Assembly (NCBI GenBank): GCA_002943765.1
Contig: PQWQ01000001.1
Span: forward strand, 1,612,001 to 1,676,000
Direction of reading: 5' to 3'
DNA length: 64,000 nt
Source of the DNA: Psoroptes ovis
Taxonomy: Eukaryota > Arthropoda > Arachnida > Sarcoptiformes > Psoroptidae
Shown here in pieces: positions 50,488 to 61,617 of the stretch (the stretch's first letter is position 1; each line of letters begins with the position of its first letter). Made by a program: the position numbers and the translations under genes. The notes under the pieces are model-generated. The model ran no database searches. It worked only from the letters and a program-made list of their open reading frames with translations, and had not been told where the DNA came from.

Positions 50488-50599
50488 AGTGATTCAAATC
50501 AAAGTGTTGCTCATTTGTGCTCAGCTGATTTCAATCATTTTATTGTTAATGCTTGTACCATATTAAAATTATAATTTAAATATATTTAAAAATTTGAAA
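50488..50599. promoter_or_regulatory. 112-nt bidirectional promoter region
   Basis: Divergent starts of B3GAT (minus) and INTS12 (plus) lie 112 nt apart, so both promoters must overlap here or extend into coding sequence. No TATA box; AT-rich. Confidence 0.45.
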
Positions 50600-51621
50600 A
50601 TGGAGATAGAAACTGAAGATTTTATTAAAGGTTTACGTTTATTACATTCACGTTCTCAAGAATCATCAGATGAATTGAAAAAACTATTAGACATTTATCA
50701 AGCAAGAAAATTAAATTTCAAATCGGTAAGTAAAAAGGAATGGATAATGAAATTTGATAATCTGAAAGAATCAATCATTAATTAATAGGATTCTAGAAAA
50801 CCAAAAGAAAGTGTCATGAATGCATTTTCAGCCATTCAAAGTTTGAATCAATGTTTACGTGGTGATGATAAAAAAATGAAAATCGAAGATGATTCAGAAA
50901 CAACCGATATTGAAGATAATGAATTATTAGATTCCAATGATTCATCATCGTCGACAGCTGCAAATTTATGCGTTGTATGCAAACAAAATCTAGAGACAAA
51001 CAATAATCGTTTATTGGAGTGCAATGAATGTCATCATTGTTATCATATTGATTGTCATAAACCTATGATTACAAAGAAAGAATTAAATGATCCTCGCTCA
51101 ATTTGGTATTGTTTTAAATGTAAAAATAATGGTAGAAAATTGAACAAAAATCAATTAGGACATGGAAAAGTCATCATTGGTAATTTCATAATTATTCAAA
51201 TCATTATAATTTATTCTAATGATATTTTTTCTCTGTTTATAATCGAAAAATAAAAGATCCAAATAAAGTTGTACATAGTGTATCGAAATCCATGATGGAT
51301 ACGATTAAGCAGCGATCTAATAAAATTTCCACTACACAATCGACACCATTTCATCCGATAATAAAAGCATCATCAGCAGCATCAATAATTGGGGCAGCAA
51401 TTCCATCGACATCAACAACTGCACCACTGACATCAACAGGTAATCAAGCTGTCGGTCGTCAACAAGCTATGTCCATAAATAATTCGATAGCGAATAAAAC
51501 CAAAGCAGTTACGATGCATCAGACTTCATATACAACTACAACTACAGTCAACTCAATTTCAATGGATAAACGATTGGCTAATATGAAAAAAGTTAAATCT
51601 AATAGTTCTAAATTTTCTTGA
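50600..51621 (+). CDS. INTS12: Integrator complex subunit 12 (PHD finger)
   Basis: Subunit of the Integrator complex, which cleaves snRNA 3' ends and attenuates transcription. Exons 50600-50725, 50789-51179, 51257-51621; 293 residues, shorter than vertebrate INTS12 because the Ser/Thr-rich tail is reduced. The N-terminal microdomain FIKGLRLLHSRSQESSDELK with LLDIYQAR is the part needed for Integrator binding in flies. The PHD finger is complete: CVVCKQNL, RLLECNECHHCYHIDCHKP, DPRSIWYCFKC. The tail ends RLANMKKVKSNSSKFS, matching the conserved C-terminal MKRLQMVKKK-type motif. It shares a 112-nt promoter with B3GAT. Confidence 0.95.
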
Positions 51622-51664
51622 ATCCCGTTATAATTTTCAATTTATTTTTGGTAAAATTATGAAA

Positions 51665-51670
51665 AATAAA
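51665..51670 (+). promoter_or_regulatory. poly(A) signal of INTS12
   Basis: AATAAA 43 nt after the stop at 51621. Confidence 0.45.
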
Positions 51671-52015
51671 AATTTTCAAAACAAAAAAAAGAAAAATGCA
51701 AATCTTCAATTGTTCGATTGTCCAGTAATGTTTGAATGAAAGAAAAAAAAACTCGTTGAACTCGTTTTGACTATGTTGCAACAGTGCAACTAAACACAAC
51801 AAGGTGTGCGTTGTTCTGTAATGTTGTCAAACCTGAATTCATTTTGGTGTACTAGCTTTATTTTGGCTTATTCTCATGATTATTGAAATCAAGTGAAGCG
51901 TTTCATCAAGTACTGAATATAAACAAAACCGATTTGTCAAATGCTACCAACACAAACACACCCTGGAATCATTCTGAAATCAAACAGATTAGTCGATATA
52001 ACGTTATATTGAAAA

Positions 52016-53010
52016 ATGTCCCGAATGATCAATAATGCTGATATATCTTATTCCAGTATTAATGCTGGAAATTTCCAACAAACACGTGCAAATAGTAAGT
52101 TCAAATTTATGGTTTTATTCTGGAATATTAATTACTAATAATATTAATTTCACCAGATTGTTGTCACAATTGTTTCCTCAAGATTCCTTATGCAACAATA
52201 ACATCGACATTATTGGTTATATCCGGTTTGATAATCACTTTTATTGCTTCAGTTCATTTGTTAGGCATTATCGATCGTTTTATGCAAGATTTATTCTACA
52301 AACATTTACATTGGTTAAATGAAGTGAGAATTATAATGCTATTCGTAATTGGATTCATATCAATCATCATTCTCATTAACCTGTTTATTGGTTTCGTAAC
52401 ATCATTTCTTAAATTTAATGGTAAACCACAACATCAATCAAATAGTGGATGTTTTTGTTCAAGAAATTCGGCAACAAATTGCATAATGCGTATCGTTTTC
52501 ATTATTAATCAATTGATATTCATTGTATTTTTTATCTTATTCATCGTTTTCACATTGTTCATATTCATTTTGTATTTAATGAAAACTATTTGTAATTCTG
52601 AACAAATATACACTGATGTGGCAGATAAATCAACTTCGGTAGACCCTCAAATAATTCATCAACAACCAGAAATGTCAATTAATTTACAACCATTCTCACA
52701 ATTTTTCCCATTACAATCTAACGAAACAAATCTACTGATATTCAAAGAAAATCGTTTAAAAACATTGTGTAAAGATTATATATCAACACTATTATTATAT
52801 TCACTATTATCTTTCTTGGGTATTTTCTTACTATTCATCGGTTTCTATTGTTATTCAATCAATTTGACCGTAAACCGTATTCGTATTGCAACCTATAAAA
52901 AATATAATGAACTATTATATTTAAGTAATAACTACAATAATATTATGGAAATGAATCAATTCAATCATGATTTATCATTTGATGAACGCAATAGTGGTGA
53001 ACGTTTCTAA
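52016..53010 (+). CDS. M6: M6/PLP family proteolipid protein
   Basis: Four-pass membrane protein of the myelin proteolipid family (fly M6, vertebrate GPM6A/B). Exons 52016-52094 and 52157-53010; 310 residues. The N-terminal signature NCCHNCFLKIPYATITSTLL is the conserved PLP/M6 start of helix 1. Membrane helices: about residues 40-63, 82-107, 134-164 and 240-268 (LLLYSLLSFLGIFLLFIGFY). The large second extracellular loop carries Cys residues (KTICN, KTLCKDY), as in the family, and one sequon (SNETN). The C-terminal tail is cytoplasmic and polar. Only one intron is present. Role, by family: membrane organisation in neurons and epithelia. Confidence 0.9.
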
Positions 53011-53106
53011 TCAGTAGATACAACTATCATTTATCATTATCTTATCATTATATAAAATTGAAAATATTTCATTAACATTCACATGCACACATTTCCATTA
53101 AAAAAC

Positions 53107-53112
53107 AATAAA
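53107..53112 (+). promoter_or_regulatory. poly(A) signal of M6
   Basis: AATAAA about 97 nt after the M6 stop and only 36 nt before the arginase ATG. Confidence 0.45.
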
Positions 53113-53148
53113 ATTTCTTTGTAAATTTTTCAAATAAAAAAACTAATT

Positions 53149-54306
53149 ATGAATAAATTTAAAAAATCACTGCCATTATCCATTCATAAATTACAAAAAC
53201 GACACCATTCAAATATTGGTATTATTGGTGTACCATTCTGGTATGGACAATCGAAATCCGGAGTCGATCATGCCCCAAACGTTCTTAGGTCTCATGGTTT
53301 AATTAATAAATTATCAACTTGTTTTGGATGGGAAAAAGTAACTGATTTTGGGAATATTTCAATTGACATAAAGCCAGAAGAAATTAATGTCAATGATTTC
53401 AAACGATGGGAAAATCCTAATGAATTTAATTTATGGCGAATCACAAAGAAAACTAGCCAATGTATAGCAAACATAATCGAAACTGGAAATGTTCCTTTAA
53501 TGATCGGAGGCGATCATAGTATGGCTATTGGATCAATTATGGGCGTTGAACATGCTTTATCAAAAATTGGTAAAAAATTTTCTGTGGTCAGTCATATAAT
53601 AAATGAATTTGAAAAAGAATGTATCAAATCAATCAATCATTTCCATATAGATTTGGATAGATGCACATGCAGATGCAAATACTATTCAAAGTTCACTTTC
53701 TAAAAATCTTCATGGAATGCCTGTTTCGTTTCTGTTAAAAAATTCATCAAATAAAAATCAACATTTCAAACATTGTATCGATGCCAAAAATTTTGCATTC
53801 ATTGGTTTACGTGATGTAGAAATACAAGAACTGAAGCTTTTGAAAGAATTAAATATTAATTATTTTTCTATGCGAGATGTTGATTGTTTGGGTAAGCGTT
53901 TGATTGTTGTTTTTTCAAAAAATCAGAAAATGAAATAATCAAAAAAATGAATAATCATCAAATAGGAATAAACGAGGTCGTTGCCAGAGCATTAGATCGA
54001 ATAGATCCAACGAATGAAAATTACATTCACATTAGTTATGATGTAGATTCTATGGATCCAATGTTTATACCATCAACAGGTACACCGGTAAATGGTGGCC
54101 TTACACTGCGTGAAACATTACAAATTGCCGAAACAATTAGTAAAACAGATCGAATGATAGCATTGGATGTGGTTGAATTTAATCCAAAATTAGGAACTGA
54201 TGAAGATGTTAAAAAATCTGCCCAACATACAATCGATATAATTTTAGCATTTTTTGGTAAATCAAGACTTGGTAGTTATTCATTTCAAATGGAAAATTTT
54301 AAATAA
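53149..54306 (+). CDS. ARG: Arginase
   Basis: Mn-dependent hydrolase turning arginine into ornithine and urea. Exons 53149-53586, 53651-53891, 53966-54306; 339 residues. All manganese ligands are present: H123 (GGDHS), D150/H152/D154 (WIDAHADANT), D252/D254 (SYDVDSMDP), and E297 (DVVEFNP). The loop after DAHAD (NTIQSSLSKNLHGMPVSFLL) keeps the Asn and Ser positions typical of arginase rather than agmatinase, followed by FIGLRDVE and GTPVNGGLTLRET. The N-terminus is basic and Ser/His-rich before IGIIGVPF, so a mitochondrial targeting sequence is possible (inference). It starts 138 nt after the M6 stop on the same strand, unusually close. Confidence 0.96.
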
Positions 54307-54968
54307 CAAATTAAAATAAACATCTTAACAAATCATATAATTATTACTATTGATATTATTATTTAAATTTTATTTCTTAAATGTTTATTTCAAATTAAAA
54401 CTGAAAATTGCTCTATTCACCATCTATTTACCGCGCCCAAAATACGCATTCATCTTTGTTGCCAATTACATCAACTTAAAAAAAATCATCATTTTTGATG
54501 AATTAAATATATGAACTAATCGTATAATTCTTGATGAATTATAAAAAACAGAAAATGATTAAATAAACGATTCTTGTCAGAATATTGCCATCAATTTGCA
54601 ATTTTATGCAAAAAGGGGCGTATATACGATTATGAATATAAACAAAATGACATGTGTGTGTCTGTATGTCTGTGATTTGCTTGCATTTATGTAAATCTTT
54701 GAATATTATTTATTTTTATTTAATTTTTCATTTTTTTACGATTTGAATAATTGAAACAATTTTTTACGAGAAGAAACAAAAACTATTTTTAACTTTGAAT
54801 TTAACATCTTCAATTAATTTTAATGGAAATTTCTTCTTCATTTCAACGAAATCCTGAATCGACAATTTAATTATATTATTTCATCCATATTTCGGGTGTT
54901 TTTTCATTTTAAATTGATTTTAATTTTTAAATTATCATCAGTTGATTAATTTATCGACATAAACAACA
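54307..54968. other. intergenic, nothing recognisable
   Basis: Arginase 3' UTR (AATAAA at 54315-54320) and the SETD3 promoter region. No ORF or structured element stands out. Confidence 0.5.
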
Positions 54969-56728
54969 ATGAAAACATTATCATCGGAAAAAGAAAATTT
55001 ACTCAAAAGTCATATTTGTGATCTTTATGAAAGTAAATCAAATTATCATTGATTGATTGTTGGATTGAATTTTAATCAAAATTTTTACTATTTTAACAGG
55101 AGTTAATTATTATAATAACAATGCATCAGATCCATTGAATGAAAATGATCAAATTGAAGAATCAATTAATAGTATTATTGAAATTGAGAAAGGTAATTGG
55201 ATTGATTTATATTTATTCTTGATTATATATGATTATAATTAAAAACATTCTCTTGAAAATAGAAATTGCAGTCGATTTACCGAAACGAAGTGATCATATG
55301 AAAGAATTTGTTGAATGGTGCAAGAAAAATGAAATACCTGCTGATAAATTTGAAATTAAACAAATCAAAAATGATGAATATGGTTTGTTCTCGAATGGTG
55401 AATACAAAGAGAATGATGTTTTATTCAGAATCAATCGAAAAGTATTCATGACAAATGAAACAGCAGCTTCTGATAATAAATTATGTTAGTTATTTTGTTT
55501 CAATATTAAGTATCATTTTAATATTAAGTTTCATCATTTGATTTTTAAATTTATTAATATATTACAATCAGATCAATTTACTCAGGATGTCATATTCAAA
55601 CATATGCCTAATTTAATCTTAACATTTCATTTATTGTCCGAAATGAATAAACCAAAATCATTTTGGTCACCTTACATTAAAATATTGCCTAAAAATTATT
55701 CAACAATTTTGTACTTGACACAACAGGATTTAGTGCAATTAAAGGGTAGTGCATTGTTGGATGAAGTGGTTAAAATCAAACGTAATGTTGCTAAACAGTA
55801 TGCATATTTTTGGATGAAAATATCAAATGAACATAATAAAATGTTTGGTAATTTTACATATGAAATCTATAGGTATTATTGTTATTGTATATTGAATTTC
55901 TTTGATTGAAATCATATTTTTATTTCAAACAGATGGGCCTTATCAACCGTTATGACAAGACAAAATTCTATACCATCGAAAGCGGACAAAAATCAAACGA
56001 CATTTGCATTGATACCATTCTGGGATCTTTGTAATCATAAAGAAGGAAAGGTTTGTTATATTGAATTCAAATCTTGAAACTGAAAAAATAAACCATTTTT
56101 TCCTCTTTGTTAAGATGGTAACTGATTTTGATGATACTAAAGATTGTTTAGTATTTTATGCAATGAAAGATTATAAAAAAGGCGATGAACTGTACAATTG
56201 TTATGGTAGTCGAAGTAATTCAGATTTTTTCCTGCATAATGGTTTCGTGTATGATACACATTCATGTAATACTGTTCGTGTAAAGATTGGTATAAGCAAA
56301 CAAGATCCTTTATTTACGCTGAAAGATACTTTGTGTCGTAAAATCGATATCGATACAAATGGTTATCATGAGCTGGAACACAAAAGTAAAGGAATGAATC
56401 CAAGAATTTTGGCAACAATTCGTATATTTTTCCTTGATAATGGTATGTTTTTGAAAATCAATTTGTTTCAGATCATTCGATTCATATATTTTTCCAAATT
56501 GACCAAACAGATGGATTAGAAAAATGGATTAAATCAAGAAAATCTGAACAATTGTTTGATGAAAAATGTGCAGAATTAAAATATTTAGATGGTAAAGTAA
56601 TGGAATTTTTAGCAATGCGTTGTAAATTATTATTGAAACGTTATCCACAAATTGATAAATTTCGTAATTCAAATATTGAAAAAATAATTAAAAATGAGAA
56701 GAAAATTTTAGAAAGTTATTTAATGTAA
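54969..56728 (+). CDS. SETD3: SETD3-type SET domain methyltransferase
   Basis: Actin-histidine N-methyltransferase family (SETD3, which methylates actin His73); SET plus Rubisco-LSMT substrate-binding domain. Seven exons: 54969-55032, 55100-55192, 55263-55484, 55572-55872, 55933-56050, 56115-56442, 56511-56728; 447 residues. The SET domain opens with FEIKQIKNDEYGLFSNGEY and continues with LTFHLLSEMNKPKSFWSPYI, TYEIYRWALSTVMTRQNSIP, the core ALIPFWDLCNHKEGK and YNCYGSRSNSDFFLHNGF. The Asn-His and YG(S/T)RSN motifs that bind S-adenosylmethionine are intact. The C-terminal Rubs-LSMT-like region is shorter than in humans. The first two exons are short and fixed only by phase. It is tail to tail with TBC1D22. 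Confidence 0.94.
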
Positions 56729-56793
56729 TTTTGATTGATGATTTTATGAAAATGTTGATGATTGATGACGATGATGACAAACTAAAAAAACTA

Positions 56794-56799
56794 AATAAA
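56794..56799 (+). promoter_or_regulatory. poly(A) signal of SETD3
   Basis: AATAAA 65 nt after the stop at 56728 and 86 nt before the convergent TBC1D22 stop. Confidence 0.45.
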
Positions 56800-56885
56800 A
56801 ATATTTTGAAAAAAATTCATATTCTTGTTTCTTTGTAAATTATTTACAAACATCAGGTTTAATAATTGAATTCGATTATTTCAAT

Positions 56886-58603
56886 TCATAATTTCAAGTG
56901 ATTTGGTGAAAATGTACACTTTAATTGATATGCATCAGCAACCAATAATTTTACTTCAGTTTCAGACCAATGAAATGTTGGTAAATTCTGTAATTTTAAC
57001 ATTAAACCTTGAAAATCTGATTCTTGTAATAAACTTTTTGACCAAAAACGTAGAAACGCTGCACAAACAAATAAATGAAATGCTGATGAAAATGGTGTAC
57101 CGCTGCCACCACCATAATTGATTGATAATGATGATGATGGAGACAATGTTGAATCGATTCGTTCATTAGATCCATTATATGCAGTTGATGATGAAGACGG
57201 TGATGATGATATTGCTCCTTCTGATAGATACGTGTCCCATAATCGGATAATACATCTCAAAGGTATTTCACGAATTAATAGATTATTCATCCAACGGAAA
57301 GCAAACTGTATGTATTGAACAGAATTATTTTCTAGATGTTCATGTAGTTTTTTATCAACTCGAGATACGACACGTGACAGCGAATTCACTAAACGCTGAA
57401 TACCAGGTTGAGCAAATGTATAATTATCTTGTATGGAATCTAGCAGTTTGGTGAATGACCAATATGAATCTGCTTCAATTATTGATAATGTTTCTTCGGA
57501 CAATGTAGAAACATCGAATGATTCGACATCATTGAATGAATGACCGGGCACAAATTCTGAAAGATAAGTGACGAAAAATGGTGTAACAAGATCATTCATG
57601 CCTTGAACGTAACCGGATGCAGGATGGCGAATAGACCAAATATAAAGTATACGTTCAAATATCCCTTGCACAATCGGCTGCTGAAAAATGGTGATTAATG
57701 GTTGCATACGTGGAATGTCAATATGAATTTGTCTATACATTTCATCATTATCTTGACGATTATGATAATATTGGGCAACCAAATTTTGGTATTCGTTTCT
57801 TTTGTTTTCCGAAACGATCGCTCGTTTTGAACGAAGAGTTGGAAGATAACCGATTAATATTTTCCATGCAATTGGACGAAATTCTTCAGGAATACCGCTC
57901 CATGTAATTGTACGTAATGAATTTATATTAACATTTTCATCTTCATGCAGCAATTTTTTAAGTTTCGCTAATTTTGGATTTTCATTATGAATTTTATTTT
58001 CTTCATCATTTCCATTAGCATCATTTTCCAATTTGTCATCATTTTCAACATTAACATTATTCACTGAATCAGATGATGGCTATTAAAATTCAATATAATG
58101 ATCAATTAATTATCAAAAAGATTGATACACAAAATACATACAATTTCTTTGATTAAAATCGATGATTTATTATATCCAAATTTATGTTTACCATTCATAT
58201 GATTAGGTTGGCTACCACCATTATTATTATTGCATGATGAATTTTTCATTAAATTACCATAAGATATTTTATCATCAATTTTATCATTCCATGCATCATC
58301 ACAAGATGCATTGAATTGTTCAAATGAATTGCTATTATGAAAATGCGTACTCGTATCATGATTACCATTATTGTTATTATTATTATGATTATGATGATTA
58401 TTTTGATTACTTTTCTTTTCTTTATTTACATTAAATTCATTTGATGATGAACGATAATATCTTTCGATTGCCGATGATGGCCGAGCTAATCCAGGAAATT
58501 TAATTATCATATTTGGTTGTTGGTGTTGTTGTAGTTGATTATTATTATAATTATTCAATTTGTTGTTATTATTGCTGTTGTTCGATAGACTCTTATTCGA
58601 CAT
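56886..58603 (-). CDS. TBC1D22: TBC1 domain family member 22 (Rab GAP)
   Basis: Predicted Rab GTPase-activating protein; vertebrate TBC1D22A/B bind Golgi ACBD3. Two exons: 58603-58142 and 58079-56886; 551 residues. The start is the Met at 58603 (MSNKSLSNNS); an upstream in-frame Met adds an unrelated hydrophobic 15 residues. The N-terminal half is disordered, Asn/His-rich, with the family motif KFPGLARPSSAIERYY-like at about residue 35. The TBC domain runs from about 200: LRTITWSGIPEEFRPIAWKI, arginine finger IHIDIPRMQPL (IxxDxxR), glutamine finger SGYVQGMNDLVTPFF (YxQ), YIQFAFRWMNNLLIREIP and RLWDTYL. Both catalytic fingers are intact. A Ser/Gly-rich loop interrupts the domain near the end. 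Confidence 0.95.
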
Positions 58604-59095
58604 TTCAATAAAACAAACCAACAAAAAATAACAAAAACAAAACGACACAATAAATTAATGATAAAATAAACAATTGAAAAACAACAATTACACCATCAAC
58701 AACAACAATAATCACTGAAATTCAATATTAAAAAAAAATCATCAAAACATTGAAATATAATTAAATATCTTTTCATTCAACGCAAGATTCATCATTAAAT
58801 ATACATATTATCGTTGTTGTTTTAGGTTGTTGGTGATACTAATTGATTAATCAATTTATAATTTTAATTATTTTAATTCAATTCTCTAATTTTCATTTAA
58901 ATTCATTCGTTGTTTTGTTAGCTTTTTAAAACAAAACAAAATTATAAAAATCATTTGATTATCTCTGTTTATTTACAACATTTTCATATCAGAGGAATAA
59001 TGTAGTCGTAAGCTAAATTTAATTTACATTTGCTTATGCTTGTGTATGCTTAAATGCTTATGCTTACACACACATAGTCACACACACACACACAC
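58604..59095. other. intergenic, TBC1D22 upstream region
   Basis: AT-rich sequence with an AC microsatellite (59065-59095) upstream of TBC1D22 (minus). No coding feature; the TBC1D22 promoter should be here. Confidence 0.45.
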
Positions 59096-59145
59096 CTACC
59101 TTTTAAACGAGTCTTTACCTTGAAAATCTTTGGCAATAGATGGTG
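59096..59145 (-). other. candidate alternative last exon of EGLN
   Basis: After a 17-nt pyrimidine tract and AAG, this 50-nt stretch has the phase required by the EGLN donor at 59565. It would replace the current 12-residue end with TPSIAKDFQGKDSFKR and a stop. Human EGLN1 ends with a comparable serine then GKD-phenylalanine tail. The donor-like GTAAAG inside could alternatively make it an internal exon. Not proven. Confidence 0.4.
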
Positions 59146-59440
59146 CTTCAAAAAAAAAAAAAAAAATGATTTGAATCTTAAAAAATTATGAATTTTGAAA
59201 TCAATTTATTTACTTGTTTAATTATTAATTTATTTACAAAAATTCAATCAATAAGAATTTTAATGGATCAAAATATATGTGATTGATGGATGTGAATATT
59301 TAATATGATGATGACAATCGAATTGAGAAAAAAAATATAAGAAAATTCAAATAATTTTAAAAGATGGCAATTTTTGAAATTATTTATGCAATTCATTGTG
59401 TGATTGCAAGCTGATTGATTGATTGATTGTTGATCCATTC

Positions 59441-61028
59441 TCAAAATGGAACCAAATCCTTATCGTTAGGACATTGAATGCCTGAATAAATAAACATAAA
59501 TGTCATAGACCTCTGTGATTAGTAATGCAACTTTAAATTGATGATAATATGCGTAAATACTTACTATTTTCACGATATTTTTGTATAGCACGTTCACGTT
59601 CATTAGCATCAAAATACCAAACAGTAATTGCAAAACGCATACGTGTTGATGGCATTACTTCATGTGGATTACGTCGATCAGACCAAAAAAATATTACACG
59701 ATTAAATCTTGGTTCAATATCGGCAACAATACCGTCGTTCATTTGTGGAAACAGCCGTAAAACACCACCATCTCGCTAAATTGAAAGATAGAGAAAAATT
59801 AGGAAATACATTCATCAAAAATTAATCATCAGATATTTACTTGGCGATTATAATCTTTATTCAAATAATAAATGCTTGTTATACATCTGCCATCATTGTT
59901 TGGATTATCAACATGACGAACATATTTAGTATAATTACTAGGATAACAAGCAATCATTGCTTTTGTTCGTCTTGTAATGCGATATTTTTGAAATTCACCT
60001 GATGCAATATTATTACATCTTGTAATTATCGAATCTAAAATTCGTATCAGAAATCCAATGTTGTAACAAATTTGTTCATTACCTTCCACCCATGTTATGC
60101 GATCACCACGTATTAATTTTGAATTAGAATTTGCTTTAATATTGACCACTTGTCCAGGTTGAAAGAAACCTTTATTATATAAAAATGTTACTTCGTTTAA
60201 AATTAGATCGCCATTTTGAAGAAAATCATCGATCACACAGAAGCCATATTTATTCATATCTTTCAATATTATTTGACAATATTTATTCAAATCATTCAGA
60301 ATATTATCACGATTAAATGATTGCTGACTATTGAATTGAGATGATGTCAATGTTGATTGATTAGTGAAATCGATTTCATGTTGTTGTTGTTGCTGCTGCT
60401 GTTGCGGTTGTTGTTGAGCAAAGAATACATTTGAAATTTCATTTGAAATTGGCTGCTGTTGATTTTGAATATTTGATTTAAGAAAATCATCTGATTGCTG
60501 TTGAATATCAGAATCATTATAATTATTAACAATAATATCACTATTAATTTTATTGCTTGGCATCATCATAGATTCATTATTATTGATCAATAAATCCATC
60601 ATGTGTGGCTGTGTTTGTTGATTATTGTCAATATTAGAATTATTAAAATTGTTAACTACAATATCACTTATCGAATCATTATTTGTAGTTAATATATTCA
60701 TTATTTGAGGCTGCTGATCGGTGAAAGATTTAAGTAAATTATCATCGTTGTCAGTAGGTGATGAGAACAATTGCTGCTGTGTTTGTATCGGTGATTGTTC
60801 CATGATCATTAACTGTTCTTGGCCATCATTATTGATGATAAATGAATTATCGTCTAACAATGATGTCTGTTGTTGACGATAATTAGAATTTTCGAAACTA
60901 TTTTTGAAACACCATCGTTTATGTTCTTTCCAGTGCTGTAATTGATGTTCTCGACCACAATAATTTGCTTTGAAACATCTACCACATGATTTCAGATTAT
61001 TTTGTTTACCACAAACTTCACATGACAT
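59441..61028 (-). CDS. EGLN1: HIF prolyl hydroxylase (EGLN/PHD) with MYND finger
   Basis: Oxygen-sensing Fe(II)/2-oxoglutarate dioxygenase that hydroxylates HIF-alpha prolines. Exons 61028-59841, 59775-59565, 59481-59441; 479 residues. The MYND zinc finger is complete at the N-terminus (C3, C6, C15, C18, C24, H28, H36, C40). A Gln/Asn-rich linker of about 190 residues follows. The catalytic domain begins near 240 (YGFCVIDDFL): RGDRITWVEG, ITRRTKAMIACYPSN, YVRHVDNPNNDGRCIT (H372, D374), then ADIEPRFNRVIFFWSDRRNP with HEV (H434) and R443 for 2-oxoglutarate, and FAITVWYFDANERERA. All metal and cosubstrate residues are present. The last exon adds SIQCPNDKDLVPF; another possible ending lies at 59096-59145. 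The MYND finger is an ancestral feature shared with EGLN1 and fly Hph. Confidence 0.96.
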
Positions 61029-61617
61029 TTTCTTTTAGAGGATATTTAATTATATTTTTGAATTCCAATAACACTTTGATTCAATTCGATCAAATTTATG
61101 ATTAGAAATGATATGAAATTCGTTTTAGATTGCAATGTGATGGTGAAAGAAATAATTATCACAATCATAAATGCTGTCGTCTTTAATCGATGCTCGATTT
61201 TTTTTCTATCAATGAACGATTATCTTGAAAATGATCACTAAAAACATTCACTACCATGTATCTTTTAGGATTATATTTGCGAAAATAAATCGAGGAAAAA
61301 AAGGACAAAAATATGAGAAAATATATTTCGCGAAAACGAAATCTTGTCCGAGGCGGCAATCAATGAATATTTTAATGTTGAGTGAAAATCTTGTTCTGTG
61401 TGTTTCTGATTATGTTTGTTTGTTTATTGATGTTTGTTGATACAACACTCTTCTCACGTAGACATCATCAATTATTATTTTCATCGATGCACTTTGATTA
61501 TGATCTAAATTTTTTTGTCAAAACGTCATCTAGTGTTAATGTTTTCAAATCGATTTATTTTACAAAATATTCATTTCAAAAAAATTTTAGCCTCAAAAAA
61601 TAAAAATAAAAAATGGT
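61029..61617. promoter_or_regulatory. EGLN upstream region with a possible HIF site
   Basis: 589 nt between the EGLN start and the DUS2 stop (both minus). CACGT at 61455-61459 reads ACGTG on the EGLN strand, the HIF core motif, about 430 nt upstream of the start. EGLN genes are known HIF targets in several animals; one 5-nt match proves little. No gene seen. Confidence 0.3.
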
